Positions 24,994-34,734 of a DNA stretch of 64,000 nt are shown piece after piece. A program made the position numbers and the translations under genes. Location of the stretch: assembly GCF_008367235.1 (NCBI RefSeq), contig NZ_VTZS01000003.1:744001-808000 (forward strand). The letters run 5' to 3'. The notes beneath the pieces are model-generated. The model was not told the origin of the DNA and made no database searches. It saw only the letters and a program-made list of their open reading frames with translations. Within the stretch, counting starts at the first letter, position 1. Each line of letters begins with the position of its first letter. Origin of the DNA: Pareuzebyella sediminis. GTDB lineage: Bacteria > Bacteroidota > Bacteroidia > Flavobacteriales > Flavobacteriaceae.

Positions 24994-26742
24994 CTAAACC
25001 GTCAACTTCAGTCCCAACTCGTCAAGTTGATTTTGGTCAATGGGTGAGGGGGCGTCTATCATTACGTCTCGGCCACTATTATTTTTAGGGAAAGCGATAA
25101 AATCTCGAATTGTTTCCTGGCCTCCTAAAATAGCGACCAATCGATCTAAACCAAATGCTATGCCCCCGTGTGGGGGAGCGCCATACTGAAATGCGTCCAT
25201 CAAAAAGCCGAATTGTGCTTGTGCTTCTTCTTCGGTGAAACCCAAATGTTTGAACATGGTACTTTGCATCTCTGTATCGTGAATTCGAATGGAACCGCCG
25301 CCAATTTCGTTACCATTTAGTACGAGATCATAGGCATTGGCACGTACCTCCCCGGGATCGCTCTCTAATAGTTCAAGCTGACCGGGTTTGGGTGAGGTAA
25401 AGGGATGGTGCATGGCGTGGTAATTGCCGGTTTCTTCATCAAGTTCCAAAAGAGGAAAATCAACGACCCATAATGGAGCAAATTCTTTGGGGTTTCTTAG
25501 CCCTAAACGTTCGGCCATTTCCATACGGAGGGCACTTAATTGTGTTCTTGTTTTGGTTACTTCCCCAGAAAGTACAAAGATGAGGTCGCCAGAGCTCGCA
25601 CCGGTAATTTCCGCCCATTTTTGAAAATCTTCTTGGTCGTAAAATTTGTCTACGGAAGATTTGAAACTTCCATCTTCATTGCATTTTACATATACCATAC
25701 CCTTGGCCCCTATTTGGGGTCGTTTCACCCAATCGACTAAGGCATCGATTTCTTTTCTTGAGTAAGAAGCGGCACCTGGTACGGCAATACCTACGACAAG
25801 TTCGGATGAATTAAACACATTGAAATCTTTGTGTTGGGCTACGGCATTCAGTTCTCCGAATTCCATTCCGAACCGTATGTCCGGCTTATCGTTGCCGTAT
25901 ATTCTCATAGCATCGTCAAAGGTAATTCGAGGAAATGATGAAATTTCAACTCCCTTTATCGCTTTGAGCAAATGCTTGGTCAGCCCTTCAAATACCTTTA
26001 AAATATCTTCTTGCTCAACGAAGGCCATTTCGCAATCGATTTGTGTAAATTCGGGTTGTCGATCGGCACGTAGATCCTCATCCCTAAAACACTTTACGAT
26101 TTGAAAATACTTATCCAGGCCGCCGACCATCAAAAGTTGTTTGAATGTCTGTGGCGATTGGGGCAAGGCATAAAATTGTCCTTCGTTCATGCGGCTGGGA
26201 ACGACAAAATCACGAGCTCCTTCAGGGGTTGATTTTATAAGGTAGGGAGTTTCAACCTCTATAAATCCATTTTCTGCAAGATATTTGCGAACCTCCATTG
26301 TTACCTTGCTCCTAAAAATAAGGTTATTCTTTATGGGGTTCCTTCGAATATCGAGGTAGCGATATTTCATTCGTAAGTCAATCCCTCCATCTGTTTCATT
26401 TTCGATGGTGAAGGGAGGGGTTTTCGAAGTGTTCAAAACTTTAAGACTCTCTACTAAAACCTCGATATCTCCTGTGGGGATGTTCGGATTTTTTGAAGTC
26501 CGTTCAATGACTTCTCCCTCAATCTGAACGACGAATTCCCGACCTAGGTTCCTAGCTTGTTCCAAAAGTTTTGATGAAGAGCGATCTTCGTCGAAAACGA
26601 GTTGTGTAATACCATAACGGTCACGCAAATCGACCCAGACGACAAAACCTTTATCCCTGGTCTTGTGCACCCATCCGGATAGGGTTACTTTGGTCTCGAT
26701 ATGGGACTCGTTCAGTTCTCCGCAAGTGTGGCTTCTATACAT
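24994..26742 (-). CDS. aspS: Aspartyl-tRNA synthetase
   Basis: This 582-aa class IIb aminoacyl-tRNA synthetase charges tRNA-Asp. It has the N-terminal OB-fold anticodon domain ([19 protein letters not shown]), motif 2 [19 protein letters not shown], a GAD insertion (residues about 290-400) and motif 3 [13 protein letters not shown]. The size with the bacterial GAD domain indicates the bacterial-type enzyme. CAAATGTA at 26765-26772 is an exact TAnnTTTG -7 box on this strand 22 bp before the start, although no TTG at -33 is seen. The gene is followed by CLC on the same strand. Confidence 0.98.
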   Translation of the reverse strand: MYRSHTCGELNESHIETKVTLSGWVHKTRDKGFVVWVDLRDRYGITQLVFDEDRSSSKLLEQARNLGREFVVQIEGEVIERTSKNPNIPTGDIEVLVESLKVLNTSKTPPFTIENETDGGIDLRMKYRYLDIRRNPIKNNLIFRSKVTMEVRKYLAENGFIEVETPYLIKSTPEGARDFVVPSRMNEGQFYALPQSPQTFKQLLMVGGLDKYFQIVKCFRDEDLRADRQPEFTQIDCEMAFVEQEDILKVFEGLTKHLLKAIKGVEISSFPRITFDDAMRIYGNDKPDIRFGMEFGELNAVAQHKDFNVFNSSELVVGIAVPGAASYSRKEIDALVDWVKRPQIGAKGMVYVKCNEDGSFKSSVDKFYDQEDFQKWAEITGASSGDLIFVLSGEVTKTRTQLSALRMEMAERLGLRNPKEFAPLWVVDFPLLELDEETGNYHAMHHPFTSPKPGQLELLESDPGEVRANAYDLVLNGNEIGGGSIRIHDTEMQSTMFKHLGFTEEEAQAQFGFLMDAFQYGAPPHGGIAFGLDRLVAILGGQETIRDFIAFPKNNSGRDVMIDAPSPIDQNQLDELGLKLTV

Positions 26743-26825
26743 GAATGCTTTTAGATTTGAACGGCAAATGTAAGAAGATATAGCGGTATCGGCTAAAAAA
26801 TAGCACGGATCGTTCCATGAAATTT

Positions 26826-26854
26826 ATCACGGGCACCTGTTCGGCACCCGTGAT
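26826..26854 (-). terminator. Terminator of the RND efflux operon
   Basis: ATCACGGG (26826-26833) pairs exactly with CCCGTGAT (26847-26854) around a 13-nt loop, 6 bp after the stop codon of the RND permease gene. The stem is GC-rich at its base, and only a short weak T stretch follows on the minus strand. Confidence 0.6.
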
Positions 26855-26859
26855 TTAAA

Positions 26860-29800
26860 TTATGCTGCCGTTTCCAACTCTTCCTTTTTAGATTCACCTT
26901 TATTAGCGCCCCGAATACGGATTTTTATACGATATACAATATTAAAAAGCACCGGTACGATGACCAAGGTCAAGAAGGTGGCCACTAACAACCCGAAAAT
27001 GACAGTCCATGCCAGCGGACCCCAAAAAACTACGTTGTCCCCGCCCATATATATTTTGGGATCGAAGTCGGAAAACAGGGAAAAGAAATCTATATTGAGT
27101 CCGATTGCCAGAGGAATCAGGCCTAAAACAGTAGTAATAGCAGTTAGCAATACGGGTCGTAACCTTGCTTTTCCTCCTTTGACAATAGCCTCGGTGGCTT
27201 GCGGAAGGGTCAACAGATCACTGTCTTCCATGCCCAGCTGCAATTTTTTACGGTCAACAAGAATCTGCGTATAATCGAGCAATACCACACCATTGTTCAC
27301 CACGATACCTGCCAAGGATATAATACCCATCATGGTCATCATGATAACGAAAGGCCAACCGGTCAACATCAGACCTCCAAAGACGCCAATAAAACTTAGA
27401 AATATCGCGATCATTATGATCAAGGGTTTTGAAATGCCACCGAACTGAAAAATTAAGATGAGCATAATCAAGCCAAGACCGGAAAAGAATGCCCCAATCA
27501 AGAACATTTGCTGCTTGTTCTGTTCTTCCAATTGGCCAGTATAATCAATCTTTATATCCTCAGGCAGGCCATTGAACTCTTCCATTTCACGTTGAATCTG
27601 TGACACAATTGCCCCTGCATCGGTAAAGCCGGGCTTTAGGCCGGAATAAACCGTTACGACCCGGTTGCCATCTCGATGTTTGATAGCACTAAAACCAGAG
27701 GTGTTCTTTTCTGAAGCGACCGCAGCGACAGGTATTTCCTTAATCTGCCCGCTAGCCGGGTCCCTGAAAATGATATTCTGATTAAACAGGGCACTTTTAT
27801 TGTACCTCAAATTTTCATTGAAGCGGACATTGATGTCGTAATCATCGCCGTCTTTTTTGTATACTCCTGCCTTTTCACCGAAAAGAGATCTGCGCAGCTG
27901 ATTTCCAACTTGGCCCACGGCGACCCCGAGTTCGCCCGCTTTTTCACGATCGACCTTAACCTGCATAGAGGGCTTGCTCTTGTTTACATCGATCTTGATT
28001 TCTTCAATACCGGCGATATTCTTAGTGTTTATAAAGTTTCGGATATCTTCTGCTGTGTTGATAAGCTCATCGTAGTCATTGCCTTCCAATTCTATGTTAA
28101 TCGGGTATCCGGCTGGAGGTCCGTTTGCATCCTTTTCTACTGAAATAGCTACGCCGGGATATACATCATCGAGCGCTTCTTGAACTTTGGCCCTAATATC
28201 TTCGGTGTTGATACCTTGACGATATTTATATTCACTAAAATTGACCGTTAACTTTCCTTTATGGGGCATTTCTGCCGATGAACCACCATCTGTCAGTGGA
28301 TTTCCAGCACCTTCCCCAACGACGGATACAGCGGAAGCTACCATAAAATTTTCACCGTTTGCTTTGTAGGCTGGGTCATCGAGCACATCGTAAACCCTAG
28401 TTTCGACCTCCTTGGTTATTTCATTGGTTTTTTCGATGGAGGTTCCCTCTGGATATTCAATGTATACGTAAATCTCGTTTGGTTTGTTGTCGGGAAAAAA
28501 TTCGACTTTGGTTCTACCACTGCCCAAAGATTGCCCAAAGAGCATAAAAACGCCAATCAACATCAAAAACGTAATCCCGAAATACCAGTACACATTGCCA
28601 CCACGAAGCGCATGTTTAAGTCGTCTTTCGTACCAATTTTCAAACGTGGACATCGCTTTCTTTTGAAAACTTAAAGCTGCACCTTTAACTGCATACTTGT
28701 ATACCCAGAACATTATTCCCGTTACTATCAAAACAGAGCCCAAACCTCGCATGGCACCTCCGAACAATACTATTAATAGACCAAGCCCTCCTAAGACGAT
28801 ACTCAACCGTATAAGCTGTTTCAAGGTGAGCTCTTTTTCTTCGGTACTCATAAATTGCGAGACCAGCATAGAGTTCATGAAAATCGCAACGAAAAGGGAT
28901 GACCCTAGCACTACGGATAAGGTAATCGGAAAGTAAATCATGAACTGGCCAAAAATGCCGGGCCAAAGCCCTAAGGGTACGAATGCTGCAACGGTTGTCG
29001 CCGTAGAAATTATAATAGGAAACGCGATTTCTCCAATACCCTTTTTAGCCGCTTCGATACGGGGCATACCTTCATCCATCAGGCGATAAACGTTTTCGAC
29101 CACTACGATACCATTATCGACCAGCATTCCCAGACCCATGATCATGCCGAACAAAATCATAGTATTCAGCGTGTATCCCAACCACGATAGGATAACGAAA
29201 GACATGAACATCGACATGGGTATCGCAAAGCCCACAAAAAGGGCGTTTCGAAAACCTAAAAAGAACATCAGTACGGTTACGACGAGAATAATACCGAAAA
29301 TAATATTGTTGACGAGGTCATCGACTTGGTTCAAGGTTCGTGTTGAAGAGTCGTTCGCTATAGAGATATGAAGATCTTGAGGAAAGTAGTTTGCCTGTTC
29401 TGTCTTAACGATTTCCTTGATTTTATCGGCGGCGGAAATGGCGTTGCGACCGGCCCGTTTTTTGACATCGAGCATGACCACATTATCGCCAAACTCCCTA
29501 GCATAAGTGGTTTTATCCTTTTCCTTGAATCTAACATCGGCGATATCTTTTAGATAAACGGCTCCATTTTCTGCCTTGACAACAAAGTTCTCCAGTTGTT
29601 TTGGATCTTCAACCTCTCCGAGGATACGAATCGTACGACGTTGTCCACTTGTCTTTAGGTTCCCGGCGGACATGGTCACATTACCATTACTTATGGCACT
29701 GAGCACATCTTGAAAGCTGACCTTTGCCGCCATCATTTTATATATATCTACGGCGACCTCCACCTCTTTTTCTTGAGCTCCCCGTATATCTGCCTTTTTA

Positions 29801-30357
29801 ATTTCTGGAAGATCTTCTATTTCATCTTGTAGATATTCCGCGTATTCCTTCAATTTTTCTACGGTATAATCTCCCGTAAAATTGATGTTCATTATGGGAA
29901 CTTCCTCGGAGAAATTCAAATCAAAAACGTTGGGCTCTACCTTGGCACCGTTGAAAGTTGGCCAATCTTCACTTGATTTTTCGGTGTCTACCTCGTCTTT
30001 TACCTTTTGTTTGGCCTGTTCTACAGTGATTTCCTCGTCAAACTCGACCGTGATAATGGCATAGTCTTCCTGAGATGTAGAGACAATCTCCACCACATTA
30101 CTGATGTTTTTTAGCCTATCTTCCAAAGGATCGGTAATCAATCTTTCGATATCTTCGGCCGTATTCCCAGGGTAGGGGGTGCTGATATATATTTTGGTCT
30201 CAACAATTTCAGGAAAATCTTCCCTTGGCATGGCCATGTAAGCTGAAAATCCCAGCCATAGAAATATAGCGATCATCACATAGATAACCGAGGGATTTTC
30301 GATAGCCCACGAAGAGAGTTTGAATTCCTTATCGGCGTTCTTTTTTATCTTACTCAT
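26860..30357 (-). CDS. Efflux RND transporter permease subunit (AcrB/HAE1-like)
   Basis: This 1165-aa inner-membrane RND pump has 12 predicted helices and two large periplasmic loops. The proton-relay helix 4 reads GMLVDNGIVVVENV with Asp414. The second aspartate of AcrB is Asn here, and the helix-10 equivalent reads GIVVNNGVVLLDY, a common non-AcrB subtype of hydrophobe/amphiphile exporters. A mid-protein insertion of about 100 residues makes it longer than AcrB. It is the last gene of an operon with a MFP adaptor (7-bp gap), a TolC-like protein and a TetR regulator. Likely substrates are drugs, bile-like amphiphiles or lipids. Confidence 0.96.
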   Translation of the reverse strand: MSKIKKNADKEFKLSSWAIENPSVIYVMIAIFLWLGFSAYMAMPREDFPEIVETKIYISTPYPGNTAEDIERLITDPLEDRLKNISNVVEIVSTSQEDYAIITVEFDEEITVEQAKQKVKDEVDTEKSSEDWPTFNGAKVEPNVFDLNFSEEVPIMNINFTGDYTVEKLKEYAEYLQDEIEDLPEIKKADIRGAQEKEVEVAVDIYKMMAAKVSFQDVLSAISNGNVTMSAGNLKTSGQRRTIRILGEVEDPKQLENFVVKAENGAVYLKDIADVRFKEKDKTTYAREFGDNVVMLDVKKRAGRNAISAADKIKEIVKTEQANYFPQDLHISIANDSSTRTLNQVDDLVNNIIFGIILVVTVLMFFLGFRNALFVGFAIPMSMFMSFVILSWLGYTLNTMILFGMIMGLGMLVDNGIVVVENVYRLMDEGMPRIEAAKKGIGEIAFPIIISTATTVAAFVPLGLWPGIFGQFMIYFPITLSVVLGSSLFVAIFMNSMLVSQFMSTEEKELTLKQLIRLSIVLGGLGLLIVLFGGAMRGLGSVLIVTGIMFWVYKYAVKGAALSFQKKAMSTFENWYERRLKHALRGGNVYWYFGITFLMLIGVFMLFGQSLGSGRTKVEFFPDNKPNEIYVYIEYPEGTSIEKTNEITKEVETRVYDVLDDPAYKANGENFMVASAVSVVGEGAGNPLTDGGSSAEMPHKGKLTVNFSEYKYRQGINTEDIRAKVQEALDDVYPGVAISVEKDANGPPAGYPINIELEGNDYDELINTAEDIRNFINTKNIAGIEEIKIDVNKSKPSMQVKVDREKAGELGVAVGQVGNQLRRSLFGEKAGVYKKDGDDYDINVRFNENLRYNKSALFNQNIIFRDPASGQIKEIPVAAVASEKNTSGFSAIKHRDGNRVVTVYSGLKPGFTDAGAIVSQIQREMEEFNGLPEDIKIDYTGQLEEQNKQQMFLIGAFFSGLGLIMLILIFQFGGISKPLIIMIAIFLSFIGVFGGLMLTGWPFVIMMTMMGIISLAGIVVNNGVVLLDYTQILVDRKKLQLGMEDSDLLTLPQATEAIVKGGKARLRPVLLTAITTVLGLIPLAIGLNIDFFSLFSDFDPKIYMGGDNVVFWGPLAWTVIFGLLVATFLTLVIVPVLFNIVYRIKIRIRGANKGESKKEELETAA

Positions 30358-30363
30358 GAATCA

Positions 30364-31530
30364 CTAGTTTTTTATTTTGACCTTTTGACCGTCTTTCACG
30401 CTTCGCGCACCTTCTCTAACGATATGGTTGCCATTGGCAATTCCACTCAAGACCTCTACCTCGCCGTTCTGGGTTCTTCCCGTAGTAATAATCGTTCTTT
30501 TGACCACGGCTTCACTATCGGCATTGGGTTCTTCGGCTATGTATACATATTGTTCTCCTTCTGCATTTTCAGATATGATGCTGGAGGGTATCAGAAGGGC
30601 TTTATCGCTTGAATAGTCGTTCAGGTTCACCTTAGCGGTCAAATTAGGTTTGATTTTTCCATTTTTGTTGGGCACGGGTATTTCTACACTGAACGATCGA
30701 TTGGAAGGGTTGATGAAATTTCCGGTCTCCCGAATATGGGTCTGAACGCTATCGCCTAAAACTGGAAAATATACCAAGGCCTGCTTGCCCTTGGTAACCG
30801 AACCAAGATATGTTTCTGGAACGTCAACCTCAATATACATATCCGAGAGATTAACGATCCGGAACACTTCTGAACCTGGCCCTGGCGATACAACGGTGCC
30901 CTGATCTTTGATTACATCATCGATAACTCCGGAAAATGGGGCTCTGATCGTCGATTTGCCTAATTGGCTTTCAGCTTGCTTAATGGCATCTTGAGCAGCT
31001 TCATAGTTTGTTTTGGCCGATAAATATTCAATTTCCGAACCGATTTTTTGATCCCATAAGCGTTTGCGACGCTCAAAAGTTGTTCTTGAAAGTTCGGCCT
31101 GTGTTTTTAATTGTGAAAGTTGGCTCGACATTCCTCCATCGTCGATAGTTGCAAGTAACTGCCCCTTGGCCACTTTTTGCCCTTCGCTAACATACACACG
31201 TTGCAAAGTGCCCGCCATTTCTGGGTAGATCAATACATTTTGTCGGGTACTTACGTCGCCCTGCAATTCAAGAAAATGGTCGAATTTTTGAGGTTCGGCA
31301 ATTATAGTATTGACCAAAGGTAACTTTTCGTCGTTAGTTTTGGTGGCGATGGCCGAATCGAGTATTTTCAGTTGGCTTTCGATTTGACGTTGTTGTTCCG
31401 AGATCTCCTTTTTTTTCGCACGTAGCGTTTCGAGATTTCCTTGAGCTATAAGGTCGCTGATCGATTCTTCTTTATCGCCGCATGCGTAAAAAAGTAGACC
31501 GAGGGCCAAAATATATACTAGTTTTTTCAT
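30364..31530 (-). CDS. Efflux RND transporter periplasmic adaptor subunit (MFP), lipoprotein
   Basis: This 388-aa membrane-fusion protein is anchored as a lipoprotein at C17 (LLFYACGDKEE). It shows a helical start (residues 25-65), a split biotinyl-lipoyl domain (RVYVSEGQKVAKGQLLATID and KSTIRAPFSGVIDDV), a central coiled-coil hairpin and a beta-barrel. It links the inner-membrane RND permease encoded 6 bp downstream to the TolC-like channel encoded upstream. Family and order TetR-TolC-MFP-RND make the assignment safe; the substrate is unknown. Confidence 0.95.
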   Translation of the reverse strand: MKKLVYILALGLLFYACGDKEESISDLIAQGNLETLRAKKKEISEQQRQIESQLKILDSAIATKTNDEKLPLVNTIIAEPQKFDHFLELQGDVSTRQNVLIYPEMAGTLQRVYVSEGQKVAKGQLLATIDDGGMSSQLSQLKTQAELSRTTFERRKRLWDQKIGSEIEYLSAKTNYEAAQDAIKQAESQLGKSTIRAPFSGVIDDVIKDQGTVVSPGPGSEVFRIVNLSDMYIEVDVPETYLGSVTKGKQALVYFPVLGDSVQTHIRETGNFINPSNRSFSVEIPVPNKNGKIKPNLTAKVNLNDYSSDKALLIPSSIISENAEGEQYVYIAEEPNADSEAVVKRTIITTGRTQNGEVEVLSGIANGNHIVREGARSVKDGQKVKIKN

Positions 31531-31552
31531 CGTTTAAGCTTCTTAAATTGGT

Positions 31553-32917
31553 TTACTGTTCGTTATACGGATCTTGATTGTTCAAAATGACCTCTAGGTC
31601 AGTTTTCTTGTTAATAACCTCTACCATGGACTGCAGGTAGTTTTGCTGGGCATCATAGAGTTGAGTCTGTGCTTGGCGCAATTCAAAACTACTAGCTATA
31701 CCTTCAGAATATTTTACTTCGTTTTTATATTCTATCCGTTCGGCAAGGCCCAGATTCTCCTTGGCCGTTTCATATTCTTCAATGGCCAAGATATAGTCAC
31801 TTTTTGCACGCTCTAGTTGCAATCGAATTTGTTCTTCGGCTTCAACTAGTTGGGTCTTGGCTTTTTCCAAGGCTATTTTGGCCCTAGCCGTATTTGCGCT
31901 TCTTCTTCCGGAGCTGAAAATGGGAATGCTCAAGTCTACGCCGAGTACTGAAGAATCAAACCACTTTTGATCACTATTTAAAAAATTAAAAGTATCGGCA
32001 AAAGCAGAACTTCCATAGTTTAAAAAAGCATTCAACGTAGGAAGCGCTTGGCTTTTGGCCAATTTCAATTCGTAAAAGCGTTGCTCGTTGAGGTTGAGCG
32101 CTATTTTATAATCCACGTTGTTTTGTAAATCAAATTCAGATTCCATAAGACTGAAATCGATTTGTTTACGTGTAAGATCGTCTAGGTTTTCTTCTAATTG
32201 AGTAGGCGCAGTCGTTGCAATCCCCATAATCAAGTTCAACATTTGAAGGGTAATTTGCTCTAGTCGCGCGGCATTTTTGAGCTGATTGTCTATCGATGAA
32301 AGGGTGATCTGAAGTTGTTCTACACTTTCCTCATCGCCGAGGCCGTTCTCAAAAAGTTTCGTAGTTTCAAAAAGGTTCTTTTCAAGATTAGCCTTATTTT
32401 TTTCGAAAATCAAGACGCTTTCTTGGGCCAACAACACGTTACCATAAGCTTCTACCACGGATTTCCGCACTTCCTGATCTGTTTTTTCGGCATTATTGGC
32501 ACTATATCTCAAAAAGGCCTTGGTGGCCTGAACGCCAACAATATAAGACCCGTCAAAAATTTGTTGTCTTAGGGTGGCTGTCGCAACCATTTGTTGAGGT
32601 TGACCAAATGTAATCTCTTGAAACGTTCCAGGTTCTCCGCCAAAGAACTCTGCGGGTAAGAGAGAAACCGGTTGTTTTAATTGGTTCTGATAATTTACCG
32701 TTCCGTCAATTTGAGGAAGTCCAGAAGCTATGGTTTCCCATTTTTGCTTCTTGGCATCAATTAAATCCCTATCGGCATTAATGGCGCTATAGTTATTCTC
32801 AAGGGCGAAGGCGATGGCCTCATCGAGGGTAAAACTATAGGTTTGCTCTGGAGGTTCTTGTGCAAAGGCCAGTGCTATGTAAAATAGCGCTAAGAATACT
32901 ATAAAAGGAGTCCTCAT
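31553..32917 (-). CDS. TolC family outer-membrane efflux protein
   Basis: This 454-aa outer-membrane factor has a Sec signal (cut after ALAFAQ) and two TolC repeats of long coiled-coil helices, e.g. SAEEQIRLQLERAKSDYILAIEEYETAKENL-type segments near residues 335-390. It forms the outer channel of the RND pump encoded downstream. Its start codon directly abuts the stop of the TetR gene (32918), so the two are cotranscribed and coupled. Length and fold are normal for flavobacterial TolC proteins. Confidence 0.95.
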   Translation of the reverse strand: MRTPFIVFLALFYIALAFAQEPPEQTYSFTLDEAIAFALENNYSAINADRDLIDAKKQKWETIASGLPQIDGTVNYQNQLKQPVSLLPAEFFGGEPGTFQEITFGQPQQMVATATLRQQIFDGSYIVGVQATKAFLRYSANNAEKTDQEVRKSVVEAYGNVLLAQESVLIFEKNKANLEKNLFETTKLFENGLGDEESVEQLQITLSSIDNQLKNAARLEQITLQMLNLIMGIATTAPTQLEENLDDLTRKQIDFSLMESEFDLQNNVDYKIALNLNEQRFYELKLAKSQALPTLNAFLNYGSSAFADTFNFLNSDQKWFDSSVLGVDLSIPIFSSGRRSANTARAKIALEKAKTQLVEAEEQIRLQLERAKSDYILAIEEYETAKENLGLAERIEYKNEVKYSEGIASSFELRQAQTQLYDAQQNYLQSMVEVINKKTDLEVILNNQDPYNEQ

Positions 32918-33523
32918 TTATTCGTGGTTTGAGTGGATAATTGAATTCAATATTTTACGCCCTTCTGGCGTGACGATTCCTCGAAGATGATATTCCAAAT
33001 AATCGTCCATCAAAGAGGCTTTGGGAAACTTATGGGCTGGAAAAAGCTTGTCATCCTTAATGCTTGTCACGCCTGAAAAATAGATTCTGGAAATAAAAGG
33101 CACATTTAGATTTTCTCGATATATGCCCAATTCGATACCCTTCTTTATGTTTTGTATAGTACACTCCTGCATTAAATTGTACTGCCGATTGCGCATCTCG
33201 TCATATATTTTTGGGTAATACTTTTGGAGTTGATATTGTGGGGAGGATTTTTCATCTTTTAGGTGATACATCGCAAATTTCTTTATTTCGTAAAGTTCCT
33301 CAATTGGGTTTTGCTCTAAGGCGCAGATTTGATCGATTCCTTTGGAAACAGTACAAAATAAATTTTGGGTACATGCCTTGACCAATTGTGTCTTATTTTC
33401 ATAATGGGTATATATCGTTTTTTTGGATATGCCCATGTGGGTGGCAATATCGTCCATGGTAACGCTTTTGAAACCAAGATTCAAAAACATATCAGTTGCC
33501 GTTTCTAGAATTTTCTCTCTCAT
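32918..33523 (-). CDS. TetR/AcrR family transcriptional regulator of the RND efflux operon
   Basis: This 201-aa TetR regulator has an N-terminal helix-turn-helix (MREKILETATDMFLNLGF, then VTMDDIATHMGISKKTIYTHYENK) and a variable ligand domain with several Cys and aromatic residues. The ATG at 33521-33523 is preferred. The open frame extends 21 codons further upstream but then encodes a hydrophobic leader read from the promoter region. It heads the efflux operon, and a 9-bp-arm palindrome (33546-33573) overlaps its promoter, which is strong evidence for autorepression relieved by an efflux substrate. Confidence 0.93.
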   Translation of the reverse strand: MREKILETATDMFLNLGFKSVTMDDIATHMGISKKTIYTHYENKTQLVKACTQNLFCTVSKGIDQICALEQNPIEELYEIKKFAMYHLKDEKSSPQYQLQKYYPKIYDEMRNRQYNLMQECTIQNIKKGIELGIYRENLNVPFISRIYFSGVTSIKDDKLFPAHKFPKASLMDDYLEYHLRGIVTPEGRKILNSIIHSNHE

Positions 33524-33532
33524 AATCGGCGG

Positions 33533-33562
33533 CAAATATAGTAATGGAAACTTTAAAAACAA
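33533..33562 (-). promoter_or_regulatory. Promoter of the TetR-TolC-MFP-RND operon
   Basis: On the minus strand TTG (33562-33560), 19 bp and TATATTTG (33540-33533) match the flavobacterial promoter consensus exactly, 10 bp before the TetR start codon. The leader is therefore very short. Confidence 0.7.
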
Positions 33563-33573
33563 AAAAAGTTTCC
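33546..33573. promoter_or_regulatory. Probable TetR operator
   Basis: GGAAACTTT (33546-33554) and AAAGTTTCC (33565-33573) form a perfect palindrome with 9-bp arms and a 10-bp spacer. It covers the space between the -7 and -33 elements and the -33 itself, so a bound TetR dimer would block the polymerase. No second copy was noticed in the window. Confidence 0.75.
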
Positions 33574-33611
33574 AAAGTTTTACCATGATTTAATAGTCCC
33601 TTCCAGTATTT

Positions 33612-34028
33612 CTATTCAGTACGGGGAGTTTCCGTCTTACGGGCGATATATTCTTTGTAGGCTAGTTCTCCCTCTTCTTTCCAAAATGCCTCGTAGTGTT
33701 TCCATCTTGAAAAGTCCGTTTTTAATCCTAGTTTGTTCCCTGGTCGGCAATTCCTTTTTCCATTTTTGTGTTTGCCGTTTTTTGGGTTGTGGTTGCCAAA
33801 ACCCCCGAAAAGCATTTTGGCCAGCACCAAAATGCCCACGGCCTGCCAGTACGTTATAGTCGTTAAGTCGAATATGGTAGGCATAAGCCAATTCCATAAA
33901 AGCATAAAAACATACCCGAAGGCCAGAATAAATAGAGCAAATAGCAATATCATGAAGATGACCTTAACGGCGGACTTCACAAATTTTTCTACTTTTGACT
34001 TTACCTTTTGTTCTACATAGTCATTCAT
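33612..34028 (-). CDS. Two-helix membrane protein downstream of an ECF sigma factor
   Basis: This 138-aa protein has two hydrophobic helices (about residues 18-45 and 58-76) between a short basic N-terminus and a charged C-terminal half rich in Lys, Asn and Gly with KHYEAFWKEEGELAYKEYIARK. I do not recognise a characterised family. It begins 16 bp after the sigma-factor gene on the same strand, the usual place of an anti-sigma factor or of a sigma-controlled envelope protein, but no zinc-anti-sigma motif is visible. It may be a sigma-linked membrane component; the role is uncertain. Confidence 0.75.
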   Translation of the reverse strand: MNDYVEQKVKSKVEKFVKSAVKVIFMILLFALFILAFGYVFMLLWNWLMPTIFDLTTITYWQAVGILVLAKMLFGGFGNHNPKNGKHKNGKRNCRPGNKLGLKTDFSRWKHYEAFWKEEGELAYKEYIARKTETPRTE

Positions 34029-34044
34029 AATTCAAGATTTTAGT

Positions 34045-34584
34045 TTATATAGTTTCTTTTTTTATTTCTAAAGCCTTTAGGAGTAATGCCATGGCTCGAT
34101 GTCGCCTGGACATCAAAGTACCTTCGGGCACCCCTGTCTCAAAAGACACTTCTTTATAGGTGTATCCTTCAAAATCGATGGCTCTAATAATATCTCGATA
34201 GGCCGGTTTCAAATCATCGATGGCCCTGCGAAGTTGGGCCGACATTTTTTCAGAATAGGTATTATCGGATACTCCATAGATTTGCTCTACCATTTCCGAT
34301 AAACGTGCATCCGTTTCATGCTCCAATGAATATGCTTTTCTTGTGGTACGCATTAGGTCGATGATTCGATTTCGTAGGGCGTGATAAACGAATCCTGCAA
34401 TATTATCAATCGGTGTTGCGCTACTGGCTCTTGAAAAAACCTTAACGGCCACGTCTTGCAAGATGTCTTCGGAATCGCGATCGGCTGTGTCTTCAATACG
34501 AGATTTCACGTAAGCCCTTAGCGAACGATATTCTTCGCTAAAAAAGCTGCTCAGGTTTTTATAATTGTTGTTTTCAGCGGTCAT
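34045..34584 (-). CDS. RNA polymerase sigma-70 family (ECF) sigma factor
   Basis: This is a sigma factor of about 179 aa with region 2 (SEDILQDVAVKVFSRA, FVYHALRNRIIDLMRTTRKA) and region 4 (LKPAYRDIIRAIDFEGYTYKEVSFETGVPEGTLMSRRHRAM) in the two-domain ECF layout. The chosen ATG (34582-34584, MTAENNN) gives a normal ECF length. The frame continues 33 codons upstream to a TTG, but that stretch lacks sigma features. A membrane protein gene 16 bp downstream is its likely partner. The target regulon is not visible, and an autoregulated promoter was not identified. Confidence 0.93.
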   Translation of the reverse strand: MTAENNNYKNLSSFFSEEYRSLRAYVKSRIEDTADRDSEDILQDVAVKVFSRASSATPIDNIAGFVYHALRNRIIDLMRTTRKAYSLEHETDARLSEMVEQIYGVSDNTYSEKMSAQLRRAIDDLKPAYRDIIRAIDFEGYTYKEVSFETGVPEGTLMSRRHRAMALLLKALEIKKETI

Positions 34585-34734
34585 TGAAGCGCATTTTCCC
34601 AATAGATCTTCACAGTAAAAGACGAAGCTTTTCAAATCTATTGCATTTTCACGTGTTTTTTTTACAACCTTTCTTCTAAACAAGAATGGATAAGGTCTCG
34701 TAAAATGAATGTATTTTTGATGAAAATCGTTTCA

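Noticed and set aside
33637-33897. 86-aa minus-strand frame inside the sigma-linked membrane protein gene
   Set aside because: It is a shifted-frame shadow of the 33612-34028 gene, which has clear membrane helices and the better start.
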